From: Chitinophagaceae bacterium
Lineage (GTDB): Bacteria > Bacteroidota > Bacteroidia > Chitinophagales > Chitinophagaceae
DNA: 34,103 bases
Direction: 5' to 3'
Assembly: GCA_016710935.1 (NCBI GenBank)
Contig: JADJTY010000004.1
Coordinates: forward strand, 1 to 34,103
Positions 24,777 to 33,637 of this stretch are shown in pieces (position 1 is the first letter of the stretch; the number at the start of each line of letters is the position of its first letter). The position numbers were made by a program, and so were the translations under genes. The notes under the pieces were generated by a model that saw only the letters and a list, made by a program, of their open reading frames with translations, was not told the DNA's origin and did no database searches.

Positions 24777-26612
24777 ATGTGTGGAATTGTTGGTTATACC
24801 GGCCCAAAAGAGGCTTATCCGATCGTAATTACCGGTTTAAAACGACTGGAGTACCGGGGTTATGACAGTACCGGTGTGGCACTACTAAACGGTGGATTAA
24901 AAGTATATAAAAAGAAAGGCCGTGTAGCCGAACTGGAGGAAGCCATTTTAGGAAAGGATCTGCACGCAAATACCGGCATTGGCCATACCCGTTGGGCCAC
25001 GCATGGCGAACCCAGCGACAGGAATGCGCATCCGCATACATCGGCCAGTGGCAAACTTGCCATGATACACAATGGCATTATTGAAAACTATGCCCAGTTA
25101 AAAAAAGAACTAAGTAATAAAGGTTATGTTTTTACCAGTGATACCGATACCGAAGTGTTGCTGAATTTTATTGAAGACATAAAAGAAAATAACCAGTGCG
25201 ATCTGGAAGAAGCTGTAAGGGTGGCGCTGAAAAGAGTTACCGGTGCTTATGTTATTTTGTTACTGGATGCCGATAGTCCTGATACGATCATTGCAGCAAG
25301 AAAAGGAAGTCCGCTGGTTATTGGTGTAGGTAAAGGTGAACATTTTTTAGGTTCCGATGCATCGCCCATGCTGGAATACACGAAGGAGGTAGTTTATGTA
25401 AATGATTACGAACTGGCCATTGTACGCCCCGATGAACTGATATTAAAAAACCTGGGCAACGAAAAGATCACACCTTTCATTACCAAACTTGATATGGAAC
25501 TGGCCGAAATTGAAAAAGGCGGTTACGATCATTTTATGCTGAAAGAAATTTTTGAGCAACCAAGCACCATACACGATTGTTTAAGAGGAAGACTGGATGC
25601 AAATGCAGGTACTATTACCATGAGCGGAATTCAGAATAATATTGAGCATTTTAAAAATGCCCAACGCATCATTATGGTGGCCTGCGGTACCAGCTGGCAT
25701 GCGGCGTTATTGGCCGAATATATTATTGAAGAACTTTGCCGCATTCCGGTTGAAGTTGAATATGCATCGGAGTTCAGGTATCGCAACCCGATTGTTAACA
25801 AAGGAGATATTATTGTTGCTATTTCGCAAAGCGGCGAAACCGCTGATACTTTAGTGGCCATTGAAAGAGCCAAAGAAAACGGTGCCATTATTTTTGGTGT
25901 GGTGAATGTGGTTGGTTCATCCATTGCCCGTATCAGCGATGGTGGTGCTTATACACATGCAGGTCCTGAGATTGGTGTAGCTTCTACCAAAGCATTTACT
26001 GGTCAGCTGGCAGTACTGATCATGATGGCATTAAAAATTGCAAAAGAAAAAGGAACCATCAGTGATGAACGATATAATCATTTGCTTCTTGAGTTAGATG
26101 CTGTGCCGGAAAAAGTAAACGCCATTCTAAAAAATGCAGAGGCTTTAAAAGCAATTGCCTTAAAATACAAAGGTGCTTCTGATGCGTTGTACCTGGGCCG
26201 TGGATATAATTTCCCGATTGCACTGGAAGGTGCTTTAAAATTAAAAGAGATCTCTTATATACATGCCGAAGGTTATCCTGCTGCAGAAATGAAACATGGC
26301 CCAATAGCGCTGGTGGATGAAAATTTACCGGTTGTATTTATCGCTACCAAAGATTCGTACCACGAAAAAATTGTAAGCAATATACAGGAAATAAAAGCCC
26401 GTAAAGGAAAAGTGATCGCTGTAATTACAGAAGGTGATGAAGTGATCCCGGGTATGGCAGATGATGTATTTTACATACCGGAAGCCGATGAAATTATTGC
26501 GCCCATGTTGAGCACTATACCCATGCAGCTGTTAAGCTATTACGTGGGTATTGCTAAAGGTGTTGATGTAGATAAACCGAGAAACCTTGCAAAATCAGTT
26601 ACTGTAGAATAA
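24777..26612 (+). CDS. glmS: Glutamine-fructose-6-phosphate aminotransferase (isomerizing)
   Basis: Makes glucosamine-6-phosphate for UDP-GlcNAc, peptidoglycan and lipopolysaccharide. 611 residues, as in E. coli (609). The N-terminal nucleophile is Cys2 (MCGIVGYTG), with HTRWATHG and NAHPH of the glutaminase domain; two SIS domains follow (ACGTSWHAALLAEY, SQSGETADTLVAIE, LGRGYNFPIALEGALKLKEISYIHAEGYPAAEMKHGPIAL). The end DKPRNLAKSVTVE is the universal GlmS C-terminus. Intact. The leader shows no glmS ribozyme-like sequence that I can recognise. TATATTTC (24730-24737) and TAACTTTA are near-matches to the -7 box. Confidence 0.97.
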   Translation: MCGIVGYTGPKEAYPIVITGLKRLEYRGYDSTGVALLNGGLKVYKKKGRVAELEEAILGKDLHANTGIGHTRWATHGEPSDRNAHPHTSASGKLAMIHNGIIENYAQLKKELSNKGYVFTSDTDTEVLLNFIEDIKENNQCDLEEAVRVALKRVTGAYVILLLDADSPDTIIAARKGSPLVIGVGKGEHFLGSDASPMLEYTKEVVYVNDYELAIVRPDELILKNLGNEKITPFITKLDMELAEIEKGGYDHFMLKEIFEQPSTIHDCLRGRLDANAGTITMSGIQNNIEHFKNAQRIIMVACGTSWHAALLAEYIIEELCRIPVEVEYASEFRYRNPIVNKGDIIVAISQSGETADTLVAIERAKENGAIIFGVVNVVGSSIARISDGGAYTHAGPEIGVASTKAFTGQLAVLIMMALKIAKEKGTISDERYNHLLLELDAVPEKVNAILKNAEALKAIALKYKGASDALYLGRGYNFPIALEGALKLKEISYIHAEGYPAAEMKHGPIALVDENLPVVFIATKDSYHEKIVSNIQEIKARKGKVIAVITEGDEVIPGMADDVFYIPEADEIIAPMLSTIPMQLLSYYVGIAKGVDVDKPRNLAKSVTVE

Positions 26613-26809
26613 ACGTTTGAATGGATAATTTAATAATGCCTGCATGTCGGCGAAAAAGGGGTAATTGATCATGTTTTTGGTGCAGGATTTCTTTTTTTTC
26701 TCAGTTAATCTTAACTTGAATAAATTAAAAATGATCAGTATGCAAATCAGCATTCAGCAATTACCGGGATGAATTATCCATTATCAATTACCCAATTATC
26801 CATTCGTTC
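26613..26809. repeat. glmS-DUF4954 intergenic region with terminal 7-bp array
   Basis: 197 bp without coding potential. Its last part (26773-26809) is a heptamer-like array: ATTATCC, ATTATCA, ATTACCC, AATTATCC, ATTCGTTC, immediately followed by the ATG at 26810. A T8 run (26691-26698) lies upstream, but no strong stem precedes it. Confidence 0.6.
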
Positions 26810-28924
26810 ATGAACATCATCAAAAAACATCCGGTTAATAATCTTGGCTACAACTTTGTAGATGAAAAATATATTCCAAAAGGTAAGGATGAATACCATT
26901 TAAGGAACCTGCACAATAAAAACGGAATTGATTACCGCAAATTAACAGCATTAGATATCGAGACCCTCATCCGTAACCGCAACACATCCGATGACTGGGA
27001 TAAGATCTTTGTTGCAAAACAGTTCAATCCCGAACTGGTAAGGAATTGTAAATTTTACGGACTGGTACGTATTGGAAAATTAGAACCCTTTTATTTGGAG
27101 TTTCATAACCTGCGTATGGCTGTAGGACTTTACAACAGTACCATCATCAGCAGCGATCTGGGCAATAATGTTTGTATTGATAATGTAAATTACCTCAGTC
27201 ATTATATTATTGGCAACGAAGTGATGATCGCCAATGTAAATGAACTGGCTACCACCGATTACTCAAAATTTGGTAATGGTATTTTAAAAGATGGGGAAGA
27301 AGAAAAGACCAGGGTTTGGATGGAACTGTGCAACGAGGCTGGTGGCCGCAGTGTAATTCCTTTTAACGGTATGCTGGCAGGCGATGCCTGGCTTTGGAGC
27401 AAGTACAGGGAAGATGATGACTTGCTAAATAAGTTTAAAGAATTTACAGAGAAACGCTATGATAAACAACGTGGATATTATGGAAAGGTTGGCGACCGGA
27501 CAGTTATAAAAAACTGTAAGATCATCAAAGATGTTTGGGTGGGCACAGATGCTTATTTTAAAGGTGCCAATAAATTAAAGAACATAACCGTTAACAGCGA
27601 CGAAAAAAGAACATCGCAGATTGGTGAAGGTTGCGAACTGGTAAATGGAATTGTGGGTTATGGCTGCCGCATATTTTATGGTGTAAAAGCTGTAAGGTTT
27701 GTAATGGCTTCTCACTCGCAGTTGAAATATGGCGCCAGGCTGATCAACTCTTACCTGGGCAATAATTCTACCATTTCCTGCTGCGAAGTTTTAAATTCAT
27801 TGATCTTTCCATCGCATGAGCAGCACCATAACAATTCATTTTTATGTGCAGCGCTGGTAATGGGACAAAGCAATATTGCGGCAGGTGCTACCATTGGCAG
27901 CAACCACAATAGCCGGGCCGCAGATGGTGAGATCATTGCGGGACGGGGATTTTGGCCGGGGCTTTGTGTGAGTTTAAAACACAATTCAAAATTTGCAGCG
28001 TTCACCATTATTGCAAAAGGCGATTTTCCGGCTGAGCTGAATATACAGATACCTTTTAGCCTGGTAAGCAATGATGTTACCAATAATAAGCTGGTGGTAA
28101 TTCCCGGCTACTGGTTCATATACAATATGTATGCATTGGCACGCAATGAATGGAAGTATAATGCCCGTGACCGCAGGATAGAAAAGATACAGCATATAGA
28201 ATATAATTACCTGGCACCGGATACCATCAATGAAATGTTTGATGCGCTTAGAATACTCGGGCAGTTAAAGGCTGATGATGCCGGTACAGCAATTGTATCC
28301 GGTTGGGAAAACTCAAAAAGAAAGACCGAACTGCATAAAGTACCACAAGCCATGTTGATCTTTAAAGAACTCATTCAGTATTATGGTGTGATGGAAATTT
28401 TACAGCATATCAACAATAATAAATTCGCTGATTTTGCTGCGCTCAAAAAAACGCTGTCGGCTAAAATACAACGCAGCGAATGGCTTAATGTGGGCGGGCA
28501 GTTGATCCAAAAAGCAGAAACAGAAAATGTTAAACGTAATATCAAATCGGGTAAAGTTAAAAGCTGGGTTGAACTGCATGATTTTTACAGGCAGCAGGGT
28601 TTGGCTTATACTACCGACAAATTAAATCATGCTTATACTTCCCTGCTTGAAATACTGAATATAACACCCAGACAATTTACACCCGTATTGCTCAAAGTGT
28701 TATTAAAACAGGCGCTTGAAACGAAAGAATGGATGTGCAAAGGCATATTTGATTCCCGTGCAAAAGATTACAGCAATCCTTTCCGCAAAATGGTTTACGA
28801 AACCAATGAAGAGATGAATAAAGTGATTGGCCGCCTGGAAGACAATAGTTTTATACAGCAGCAGCTTGCAGATCTGGACCAAATGAAAAAGCAGGTGAAG
28901 GCTGTGTTGCGGAAAATGAAATGA
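26810..28924 (+). CDS. DUF4954 family protein with left-handed beta-helix
   Basis: 704 residues, intact. The central part is built of hexapeptide-type turns (NCKIIKDVWVGTDAYFKGANKLKNITV, QIGEGCELVNGIVGYGCRIFYGVKAVRFVMASHSQLKYGARLINSYLGNNSTISCCEVLNSL), as in left-handed beta-helix acyl- and nucleotidyl-transferases. This is the DUF4954 family, conserved in Bacteroidetes and of unknown activity. The C-terminal third is alpha-helical. The conserved stretch SHEQHHNNSFLCAALVMGQSNIAAGATIGSNHNSRAADGEIIAGRGFWPG has several His and Asn residues and may hold the active site. It follows glmS in the same direction, so a role in amino-sugar metabolism is conceivable (inference from position). Confidence 0.8.
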   Translation: MNIIKKHPVNNLGYNFVDEKYIPKGKDEYHLRNLHNKNGIDYRKLTALDIETLIRNRNTSDDWDKIFVAKQFNPELVRNCKFYGLVRIGKLEPFYLEFHNLRMAVGLYNSTIISSDLGNNVCIDNVNYLSHYIIGNEVMIANVNELATTDYSKFGNGILKDGEEEKTRVWMELCNEAGGRSVIPFNGMLAGDAWLWSKYREDDDLLNKFKEFTEKRYDKQRGYYGKVGDRTVIKNCKIIKDVWVGTDAYFKGANKLKNITVNSDEKRTSQIGEGCELVNGIVGYGCRIFYGVKAVRFVMASHSQLKYGARLINSYLGNNSTISCCEVLNSLIFPSHEQHHNNSFLCAALVMGQSNIAAGATIGSNHNSRAADGEIIAGRGFWPGLCVSLKHNSKFAAFTIIAKGDFPAELNIQIPFSLVSNDVTNNKLVVIPGYWFIYNMYALARNEWKYNARDRRIEKIQHIEYNYLAPDTINEMFDALRILGQLKADDAGTAIVSGWENSKRKTELHKVPQAMLIFKELIQYYGVMEILQHINNNKFADFAALKKTLSAKIQRSEWLNVGGQLIQKAETENVKRNIKSGKVKSWVELHDFYRQQGLAYTTDKLNHAYTSLLEILNITPRQFTPVLLKVLLKQALETKEWMCKGIFDSRAKDYSNPFRKMVYETNEEMNKVIGRLEDNSFIQQQLADLDQMKKQVKAVLRKMK

Positions 28925-28931
28925 GCTAACC

Positions 28932-29321
28932 ATGTCGCACTATGTTGATGAATATATAGATAACTTATCAGAAACGCAACAGGCTATTGCTAAGAATCTA
29001 AGGAGTTTATTATTCAACCTCGTTCCGGAAATTCAGGAAAAGTTAAGCTTTAAAATTCCCTTCTATCATTATTTTGGAATGTTCTGCTACATTAATGCCA
29101 TACCCAATGGCATTGATTTGGGTTTATGCCGCGGTAAAGACCTTACAGGAGAATTCCCTTCCCTGGAACTTATGGGAAGAGCCATTGTAGCTAGTGTTTC
29201 ACTGCATTCTGTAAAAGATATAAAGGAGAAGGAGGTTCGGGAAATTATTATTGCTGCGGCACTCTGGAACGAAGAAGCAAAAAAGAAAAAAATCCCAATG
29301 GTAAAAAGCCGAAAGCAATAA
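28932..29321 (+). CDS. DUF1801 (YdhG-like) domain protein
   Basis: 129 residues. VDEYIDNLSETQQAIAKNLRSLLFNLVPEIQEKLSFKIPFYHYFGMFCYINAIPNGIDLGLCRGKDL matches the DUF1801/YdhG fold (an alpha/beta domain with a conserved 'E.i.w..P.y...g....' strand set). The C-terminus is Lys-rich (AKKKKIPMVKSRK). The start lies 7 bp after the DUF4954 stop, so the two are probably co-transcribed. Function is unknown in this family; some members resemble iron-binding frataxin folds. Confidence 0.8.
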   Translation: MSHYVDEYIDNLSETQQAIAKNLRSLLFNLVPEIQEKLSFKIPFYHYFGMFCYINAIPNGIDLGLCRGKDLTGEFPSLELMGRAIVASVSLHSVKDIKEKEVREIIIAAALWNEEAKKKKIPMVKSRKQ

Positions 29322-29374
29322 CCCAACCATCTGCTGAAATTTGTTTCATTATCTTTACCCTTTAAATTTCTACT

Positions 29375-30004
29375 GTGAAAAAGCTTGTTTCCCTTTTTAT
29401 TTTTACCGGCCTTATTTTTTCTGCAAAAAGCCAAACCCTTGCCCAGATTAAAAAGATATTAGACACCACCCAAAACCCCATCGGCTTTGTAAAATATGTA
29501 CTGAAGAAAAAATATTTTATTGATACGGTAACTGTGGTAAGCACCAGACAATTTATGGGTAAATCCGACAGCCTGGCCTATCATGGTAAGGTTGGTAAAA
29601 CATACGGCCCGTTTAAAAAAGAAAATATTCTCGTAAAAATATTGGTGAAGGCCCCTAATACTTTTTATCATATCAAACACATACTGATTGATACGGCAGT
29701 TTTTGAAAAGAGCTTTGCAGAATCACTGGCCCTAAACATTATGTGGAAAATAGAAAATAAAACCAGTACATTTTCGGAACAGGCAAGTATTTACAGTGCG
29801 GATCTTGAATCTTCGGGTAAAGGAGGAGACCTTGGTTGGTTTATACAAGGGGTTATGCTACCTGAACTTGATAAAGCGATGGTAAAGCATAAAAAAGGCG
29901 ACCTGTTTACAGTGTGGTCGGCATCCGGGCTGCATGTGGTTACTGTTGCAGATAATCCCAAAGAAGATACCGGTTACGCTTTATTACTGCGGGTTATTTT
30001 GTAG
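29375..30004 (+). CDS. Exported parvulin-type peptidyl-prolyl isomerase
   Basis: 209 residues starting at GTG 29375 with signal peptide KKLVSLFIFTGLIFSAKSQ. The C-terminal half is a PpiC/parvulin rotamase domain: FYHIKHILIDTAVFEKSFAESLALNIMWKIENKTSTFSEQASIYSADLESSGKGGDLGWFIQGVMLPELDKAMVKHKKGDLFTVWSASGLHVVTV. It contains the family's HILI, S.D..S...GGDLGWF, and G.H.V elements. It probably acts on folding of exported proteins in the periplasm. The N-terminal 90 residues are not a recognised domain. TATCTTTA before the start is a near-match to the -7 box. Confidence 0.85.
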   Translation: MKKLVSLFIFTGLIFSAKSQTLAQIKKILDTTQNPIGFVKYVLKKKYFIDTVTVVSTRQFMGKSDSLAYHGKVGKTYGPFKKENILVKILVKAPNTFYHIKHILIDTAVFEKSFAESLALNIMWKIENKTSTFSEQASIYSADLESSGKGGDLGWFIQGVMLPELDKAMVKHKKGDLFTVWSASGLHVVTVADNPKEDTGYALLLRVIL

Positions 30005-30072
30005 CATAAAAATTTGCAAAAATTAAAACTCTAAGCGTTTAGTTTGTACATTTATTGATACAAAACTATTTT

Positions 30073-30327
30073 ATGCAGGATAAACTTAACGAATTTGCAA
30101 ATGAAATTGTTTGCCCTACATGTGGCAGCAAAACCGTATCTAAAGTAAAATATACTTGGTGGGGTGGTGTTTTGGGACCTAAATTATTGCACCACACTAA
30201 GTGCGATGATTGCAAGTACACTTTTAACAGTAAAACAGGCAAATCGAATACGCCGGGGATCATTATGTATTCTGTGGTGCTTTTCGTAGTTGCTTTTGCA
30301 GTGTTCTTTTTTATCAGAACGATGTAG
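30073..30327 (+). CDS. Small zinc-ribbon membrane protein
   Basis: 84 residues from ATG 30073; an upstream TTG start at 30055 is possible but less likely. CPTCGSKTV and CDDCKYTF form a CxxC...CxxC zinc ribbon spaced by a WWGG turn. The C-terminal helix GIIMYSVVLFVVAFAVFFFI is a single membrane anchor, so the ribbon faces one side of the membrane. No specific family is recognised. Convergent with aroQ. Confidence 0.7.
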   Translation: MQDKLNEFANEIVCPTCGSKTVSKVKYTWWGGVLGPKLLHHTKCDDCKYTFNSKTGKSNTPGIIMYSVVLFVVAFAVFFFIRTM

Positions 30328-30741
30328 TTATAGAAAATATTTCAGCGCCAGTTCGTATCCTTTCAGCCCTAATCCGCTGATAACACCCTTTGCTTTTCCG
30401 GAAACATGAGACAACTTCCTGAAATCTTCTCTTCCAAAAATATTGGAGATATGCACTTCAATTACCGGGGTGGTAATGGCAGCAATGGCATCGCCCAGTG
30501 CAACAGAAGTATGTGTGTAGCCACCGGGGTTTAAAATTATTCCATCAGAGCTAAAACCCAATCGCTGAATTTCATTGATCAACTCCCCTTCTACATTACT
30601 CTGAAAATAGGAAATTTCGATATTGGCATATTTCTCCTGCAGGGTCTTCAGATAATTATCGAAAGATTCTGCTCCATAAATATCTACTTCACGTTTGCCA
30701 AGCAGATTTAAATTTGGACCGTTTAAGATTGCAATTTTCAT
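30328..30741 (-). CDS. aroQ: Type II 3-dehydroquinate dehydratase
   Basis: Third step of the shikimate pathway. 137 residues from ATG 30741; an in-frame ATG 9 bp upstream is possible. Hallmarks: MKIAILNGPNLNLLGKRE (catalytic loop with Tyr in DIYG), SNVEGELINEIQ, GIILNPGGYTHTSVALGDAI and PVIEVHISNIFGREDFRKLS (catalytic His in EVHISN). A dodecameric cytoplasmic enzyme in this family. Intact. The region upstream, towards carA, is a 7-bp repeat array. Confidence 0.95.
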   Translation of the reverse strand: MKIAILNGPNLNLLGKREVDIYGAESFDNYLKTLQEKYANIEISYFQSNVEGELINEIQRLGFSSDGIILNPGGYTHTSVALGDAIAAITTPVIEVHISNIFGREDFRKLSHVSGKAKGVISGLGLKGYELALKYFL

Positions 30742-30751
30742 GACCAGCATG

Positions 30752-30800
30752 TTTGAATTGAGTATTGAATATTGAGCGTTGATTATTGAACATTATTTTA
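30752..30800. repeat. Degenerate 7-bp tandem repeat upstream of aroQ
   Basis: Units TTTGAAT, TGAGTAT, TGAATAT, TGAGCGT, TGATTAT, TGAACAT, TATTTTA in one register; consensus TGANTAT. It begins 10 bp before the aroQ start. Confidence 0.8.
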
Positions 30801-30849
30801 TGGCGCCAAATAATTCTCAATATACAATGTTTGCACGGCATCCTGCGGG

Positions 30850-30884
30850 CAATGAACAATTTTCAATGTATGATCAATTATTCA
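30850..30884. repeat. Degenerate 7-bp repeat downstream of carA, inverted to the aroQ array
   Basis: Units CAATGAA, CAATTTT, CAATGTA, TGATCAA, TTATTCA. These words (CAAT, TTCA) are the reverse complement of those at 30752-30793 (TGAA, ATTG), so the two arrays form a large loose inverted repeat around a spacer. The carA stop codon (complement of 30874-30876) lies within it. Confidence 0.65.
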
Positions 30885-31972
30885 GCATCCCGATAAACTC
30901 ATCAAACAAATACCTGCTGTCGTGTGGACCTGGTGTAGCTTCTGGATGGTATTGTACTGAGAAGGCTTTTTATCTTTTATACGGATGCCTTCAATACTGT
31001 CGTCGTTTAAATTAACATGGGTGATCTCAACATTGGCATTTGCTCTTACCGCTTTAGGGTCTACACCAAAGCCGTGGTTCTGTGTGGTAATTTCCGATTT
31101 ACCACTGATGATATTTTTTACCGGGTGGTTCAATCCACGGTGACCATGGTGCATTTTAAATGTAGGGATATCGTTGGCGAGTGCCAGCAACTGGTGGCCC
31201 AGGCAAATACCAAATAAAGGTTTACCGGCAGCTAAAATTTGTTTCACTGTCTTTACTGCATAATCCATCGGTGCCGGGTCGCCGGGGCCATTGCTGATAA
31301 AATAGCCATGCGGTTTAAATTGTTCCAGTTCTTCAAAACTGGTTTTGGCATTGTGCACTTTTACATAAGCGCCTCTTTCCACCAAACAAGTCAATATGTT
31401 TTTCTTGATACCGAAGTCGAGTACTGCAATACGCAGATCACTTTTCTCGTCTCCCAAAAAATAGGATTCTTTGGTGCTCACTGTTGATGCCAGTTCCAGC
31501 CATCCATTGAAGGCACTTCATTCAATAATTTTTGCAGTTGTGCTACATCAGTGATCTCTGAAGAAATAATACAATTCATCGCACCCTGTGTACGTATATG
31601 AGCCACCAATGCACGGGTATCAATTCCATCAATGGCTACTACACCCTGTGCTTCAAAATAGTCCTGCAAAGAAGCATCTGCCATAAAACGGCTGTATTTA
31701 TCTTCCAGGTTGCGGCCAATTACGGCTTTCACTTTTACGCTGTCACTTTCCACATCTGCAGCTTTTACACCGTAATTACCAATGTGTACATTATTCATGA
31801 TGAGAACCTGGCCGTAATAGCTGGGATCGGTAAACACTTCCTGGTAGCCTGTCATACCGGTATTAAAACATATTTCGCCTGTGGCAGTACCGGTTTTGCC
31901 AAATGCAGTACCATTAAATACAGTTCCGTCGGCTAAAATTAAAATGGCTGGGGTTGTTTGTGAAAGAGACAT
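30874..31972 (-). CDS. carA: Carbamoyl-phosphate synthase small subunit (two frameshifts)
   Basis: Glutaminase subunit supplying ammonia to CarB for arginine and pyrimidine synthesis. The N-terminal domain begins SLSQTTPAILILADGTVFNGTAFG and has GEICFNTGMTGYQEVFTDPSYYGQVLIM. The class I amidotransferase domain has ISNGPGDPAP, the nucleophile Cys in FGICLGHQLLALA, and HHGHRGLNHPV. After restoring a base near 30968 it ends FSVQYHPEATPGPHDSRYLFDEFIGMLNN, with the catalytic His and Glu. A second missing base near 31500 joins MDG to LELAS. Restored length about 367 residues, normal. It follows rplQ, the usual order in Bacteroidota, but a strong terminator intervenes. Confidence 0.93.
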
Positions 31973-32054
31973 TAATTATAAAGGTTTTGCAAAGAAAAGA
32001 ATATAATGGGGTTATAAGCAAATAAAATTTTTCACATTGTGAATACAATAAAAA

Positions 32055-32090
32055 GCTCCCCCTACACTGTGTAGGGGGAGCCTTATATAA
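32055..32090 (-). terminator. Rho-independent terminator after rplQ
   Basis: GCTCCCCCTACAC (32055-32067) and GTGTAGGGGGAGC (32069-32081) form an almost perfect stem. On the minus strand the stem is followed by TTTTTATT, as expected for termination of the ribosomal-protein transcript. The core matches the aconitase terminator at 21338. Confidence 0.88.
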
Positions 32091-32106
32091 ACTGTTAGTT
32101 TCAAGC

Positions 32107-32451
32107 TTATGCTTTTCTTCAGTTGCTGTATCAGTAGTGAGCGGAGTCGAACTATCTTCAGCAGCTGCTTCAGTTGTTGCTTCTGCATCGGTAGCTTTCT
32201 TCTTAGCACCACCGGCACGACGTGTTTTCTTAGCTGGTTCAGCAGCAGAAGTAACACCTTTGCCGTAGATCTCGTTAAAGTCAACCAGTTCGATCATCGC
32301 TATTTCAGCGTTATCACCGGTTCTTGCACCTAATTTAATAATACGTGTGGATCCTTTTGTAAGTGATCAGTTGGCAGCCTAAGTTCATTAACAGGGCTCT
32401 TCTGTGAGAAGCCGTTCTGCTTAAATTATTCCCTTTGTTTCCGTGACGCAT
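32107..32451 (-). CDS. rplQ: 50S ribosomal protein L17, with internal deletion and frameshift
   Basis: The N-terminus is clear L17: MRHGNKGNNLSRTASHRRALLMNLGCQLITYKRIHT. The sequence then jumps directly to RIIKLGARTGDNAEIAMIELVDFNEIYGKG, the last third of the domain. Roughly 55-60 residues that normally lie between (TLAKAKALR... to ...GYT) are missing. The join falls on the word ACACG, which would be present at both sides (CACACG for 'HT', ACACGT for 'TR'), and the two halves are out of frame. A Bacteroidota-type Ala/Lys/Thr-rich extension follows, ending TATEEKA if one missing A near the end is restored. As L17 is essential, this is more likely an assembly or consensus deletion than a real mutation. 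Confidence 0.85.
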
Positions 32452-32514
32452 GACATTTTAGTTTTAATTCGCTTACACCGTGTCAGGAATTGTAAGCTAC
32501 TTATTATTGAATAC

Positions 32515-32549
32515 TTGCCAATTGCATATTGCTAATTGCCAATTGTTTT
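32515..32549. repeat. Degenerate 7-bp tandem repeat between rpoA and rplQ
   Basis: Units TTGCCAA, TTGCATA, TTGCTAA, TTGCCAA, TTGTTTT. The rpoA stop (complement of 32551-32553) follows one base after the last unit. The word TTGCCAA is related to the units of the array at 6095 (CAATTGC). Confidence 0.75.
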
Positions 32550-32550
32550 A

Positions 32551-33540
32551 TTACTCATCATCTAATTTCAACTTGCTCAGATCCATTCCAAAACTCAAAC
32601 CTCTTTCGTGTAACACCTGCTCAATTTCACTTAAAGATTTCTGGCCAAAGTTTCTGAATTTCATCAGGTCTTCCTGTTCGTACCTGTACCAGTTCGCTCA
32701 GTGAGTTGATCTTGGCAGCCTTTAAGCAATTGAAGGCACGTACAGAAAGGTCTAAATCTTCCAATGGTGTTTTCAATACTTTACGTAACTGTAAAGTCTG
32801 TTCATCAACCAGGTCTTCTTTCTTATCTTCTTTGGTATCAAAAGTAATATTCTCGTCAGTGATGATCATCAGGTGCTGTATTAAAATACGGCTGGCCTGC
32901 TTCACAGCATCTTCCGGGTGAATAGTACCATCGGTAACCACTTCCATGATCAGTTTTTCAAAATCGGTACGTTGCTCAACACGGGTATTTTCAATAGCGT
33001 ATTTTACGTTCTTGATCGGCGTATAAATAGCATCAACCGGGATATATCCAAAATGAGAATTCTTTTCTTTGTTCTCTTCTGCAGGAACATAACCACGGCC
33101 TTTACCAATCGTGATCTCGATATCCAGTTTGGCACTGCTGTCCATAGTACAGATCAGCAATTCAGGATTCATGATCTCAAATGTAGGAGACGCTTCAGCG
33201 ATCATACCTGCAGTGAATTCAGTTTTGTTCTTGATAGATAGTGTAACTTTTTCCACGTTTACTTCATGCTCAACTTTCTTCTTGATACGAACCTGCTTCA
33301 GGTTTAAGATTATTTCAGTAACGTCTTCAGTAATACCTTTAAGGTAGCAAACTCGCAGTCGGCAATGTTAATACCGATGATGGCTAACCCTCTAAAGAGT
33401 TCAGCAACACCCTGCGAAGAGAATTACCGATAGTTACACCATAACCTGGTTCCAGCGGACGGAATTCGAAGATGGCTTCAAACTCCGGTTGCTTTCTGAA
33501 GAACGATTTTATCTGGTTTAACAAAATTTAAAATTCCCAT
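32551..33540 (-). CDS. rpoA: DNA-directed RNA polymerase alpha subunit (frameshifted)
   Basis: Scaffold subunit of RNA polymerase. Pieced together it begins MGILNFVKPDKIVLQKA..EFEAIFEFRPLEPGYGVTIGNSLRRVLLNSLEG, the universally conserved dimerisation domain, and contains GRGYVPAEENKEK and FGYIPVDAIYTPIKNVKYAIENTRVEQRTDFEKLIMEVVTDGTIHPEDAVKQASRIL. The C-terminal domain has LDLSVRAFNCLKAAKINSLSELVQ, GQKSLSEIEQVLHERGLSFGM, and the tail DLSKLKLDDE. Length about 330 residues, normal. At least five indels, among them near 32640, 32675, 33260, 33340 and 33385, break the frame. Only 33256-32627 is open for a long stretch. An indispensable gene, so the indels are presumably sequencing errors. Confidence 0.93.
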
Positions 33541-33637
33541 TTGTATTTTGTTGTTTTAATGTTTAAAATTTTTGTACCAAGCTGAGTTTCTTTGTTCAGC
33601 TTTATTGGCGTCGCACTCTTGTACGGTAAGGCTTAAT

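Noticed and set aside
31598..33347. Plus-strand open frames opposite carA and rpoA
   Set aside because: The minus strand carries clearly recognisable carA and rpoA; the plus frames are Cys/Ser/Phe-rich and unrelated to any family.
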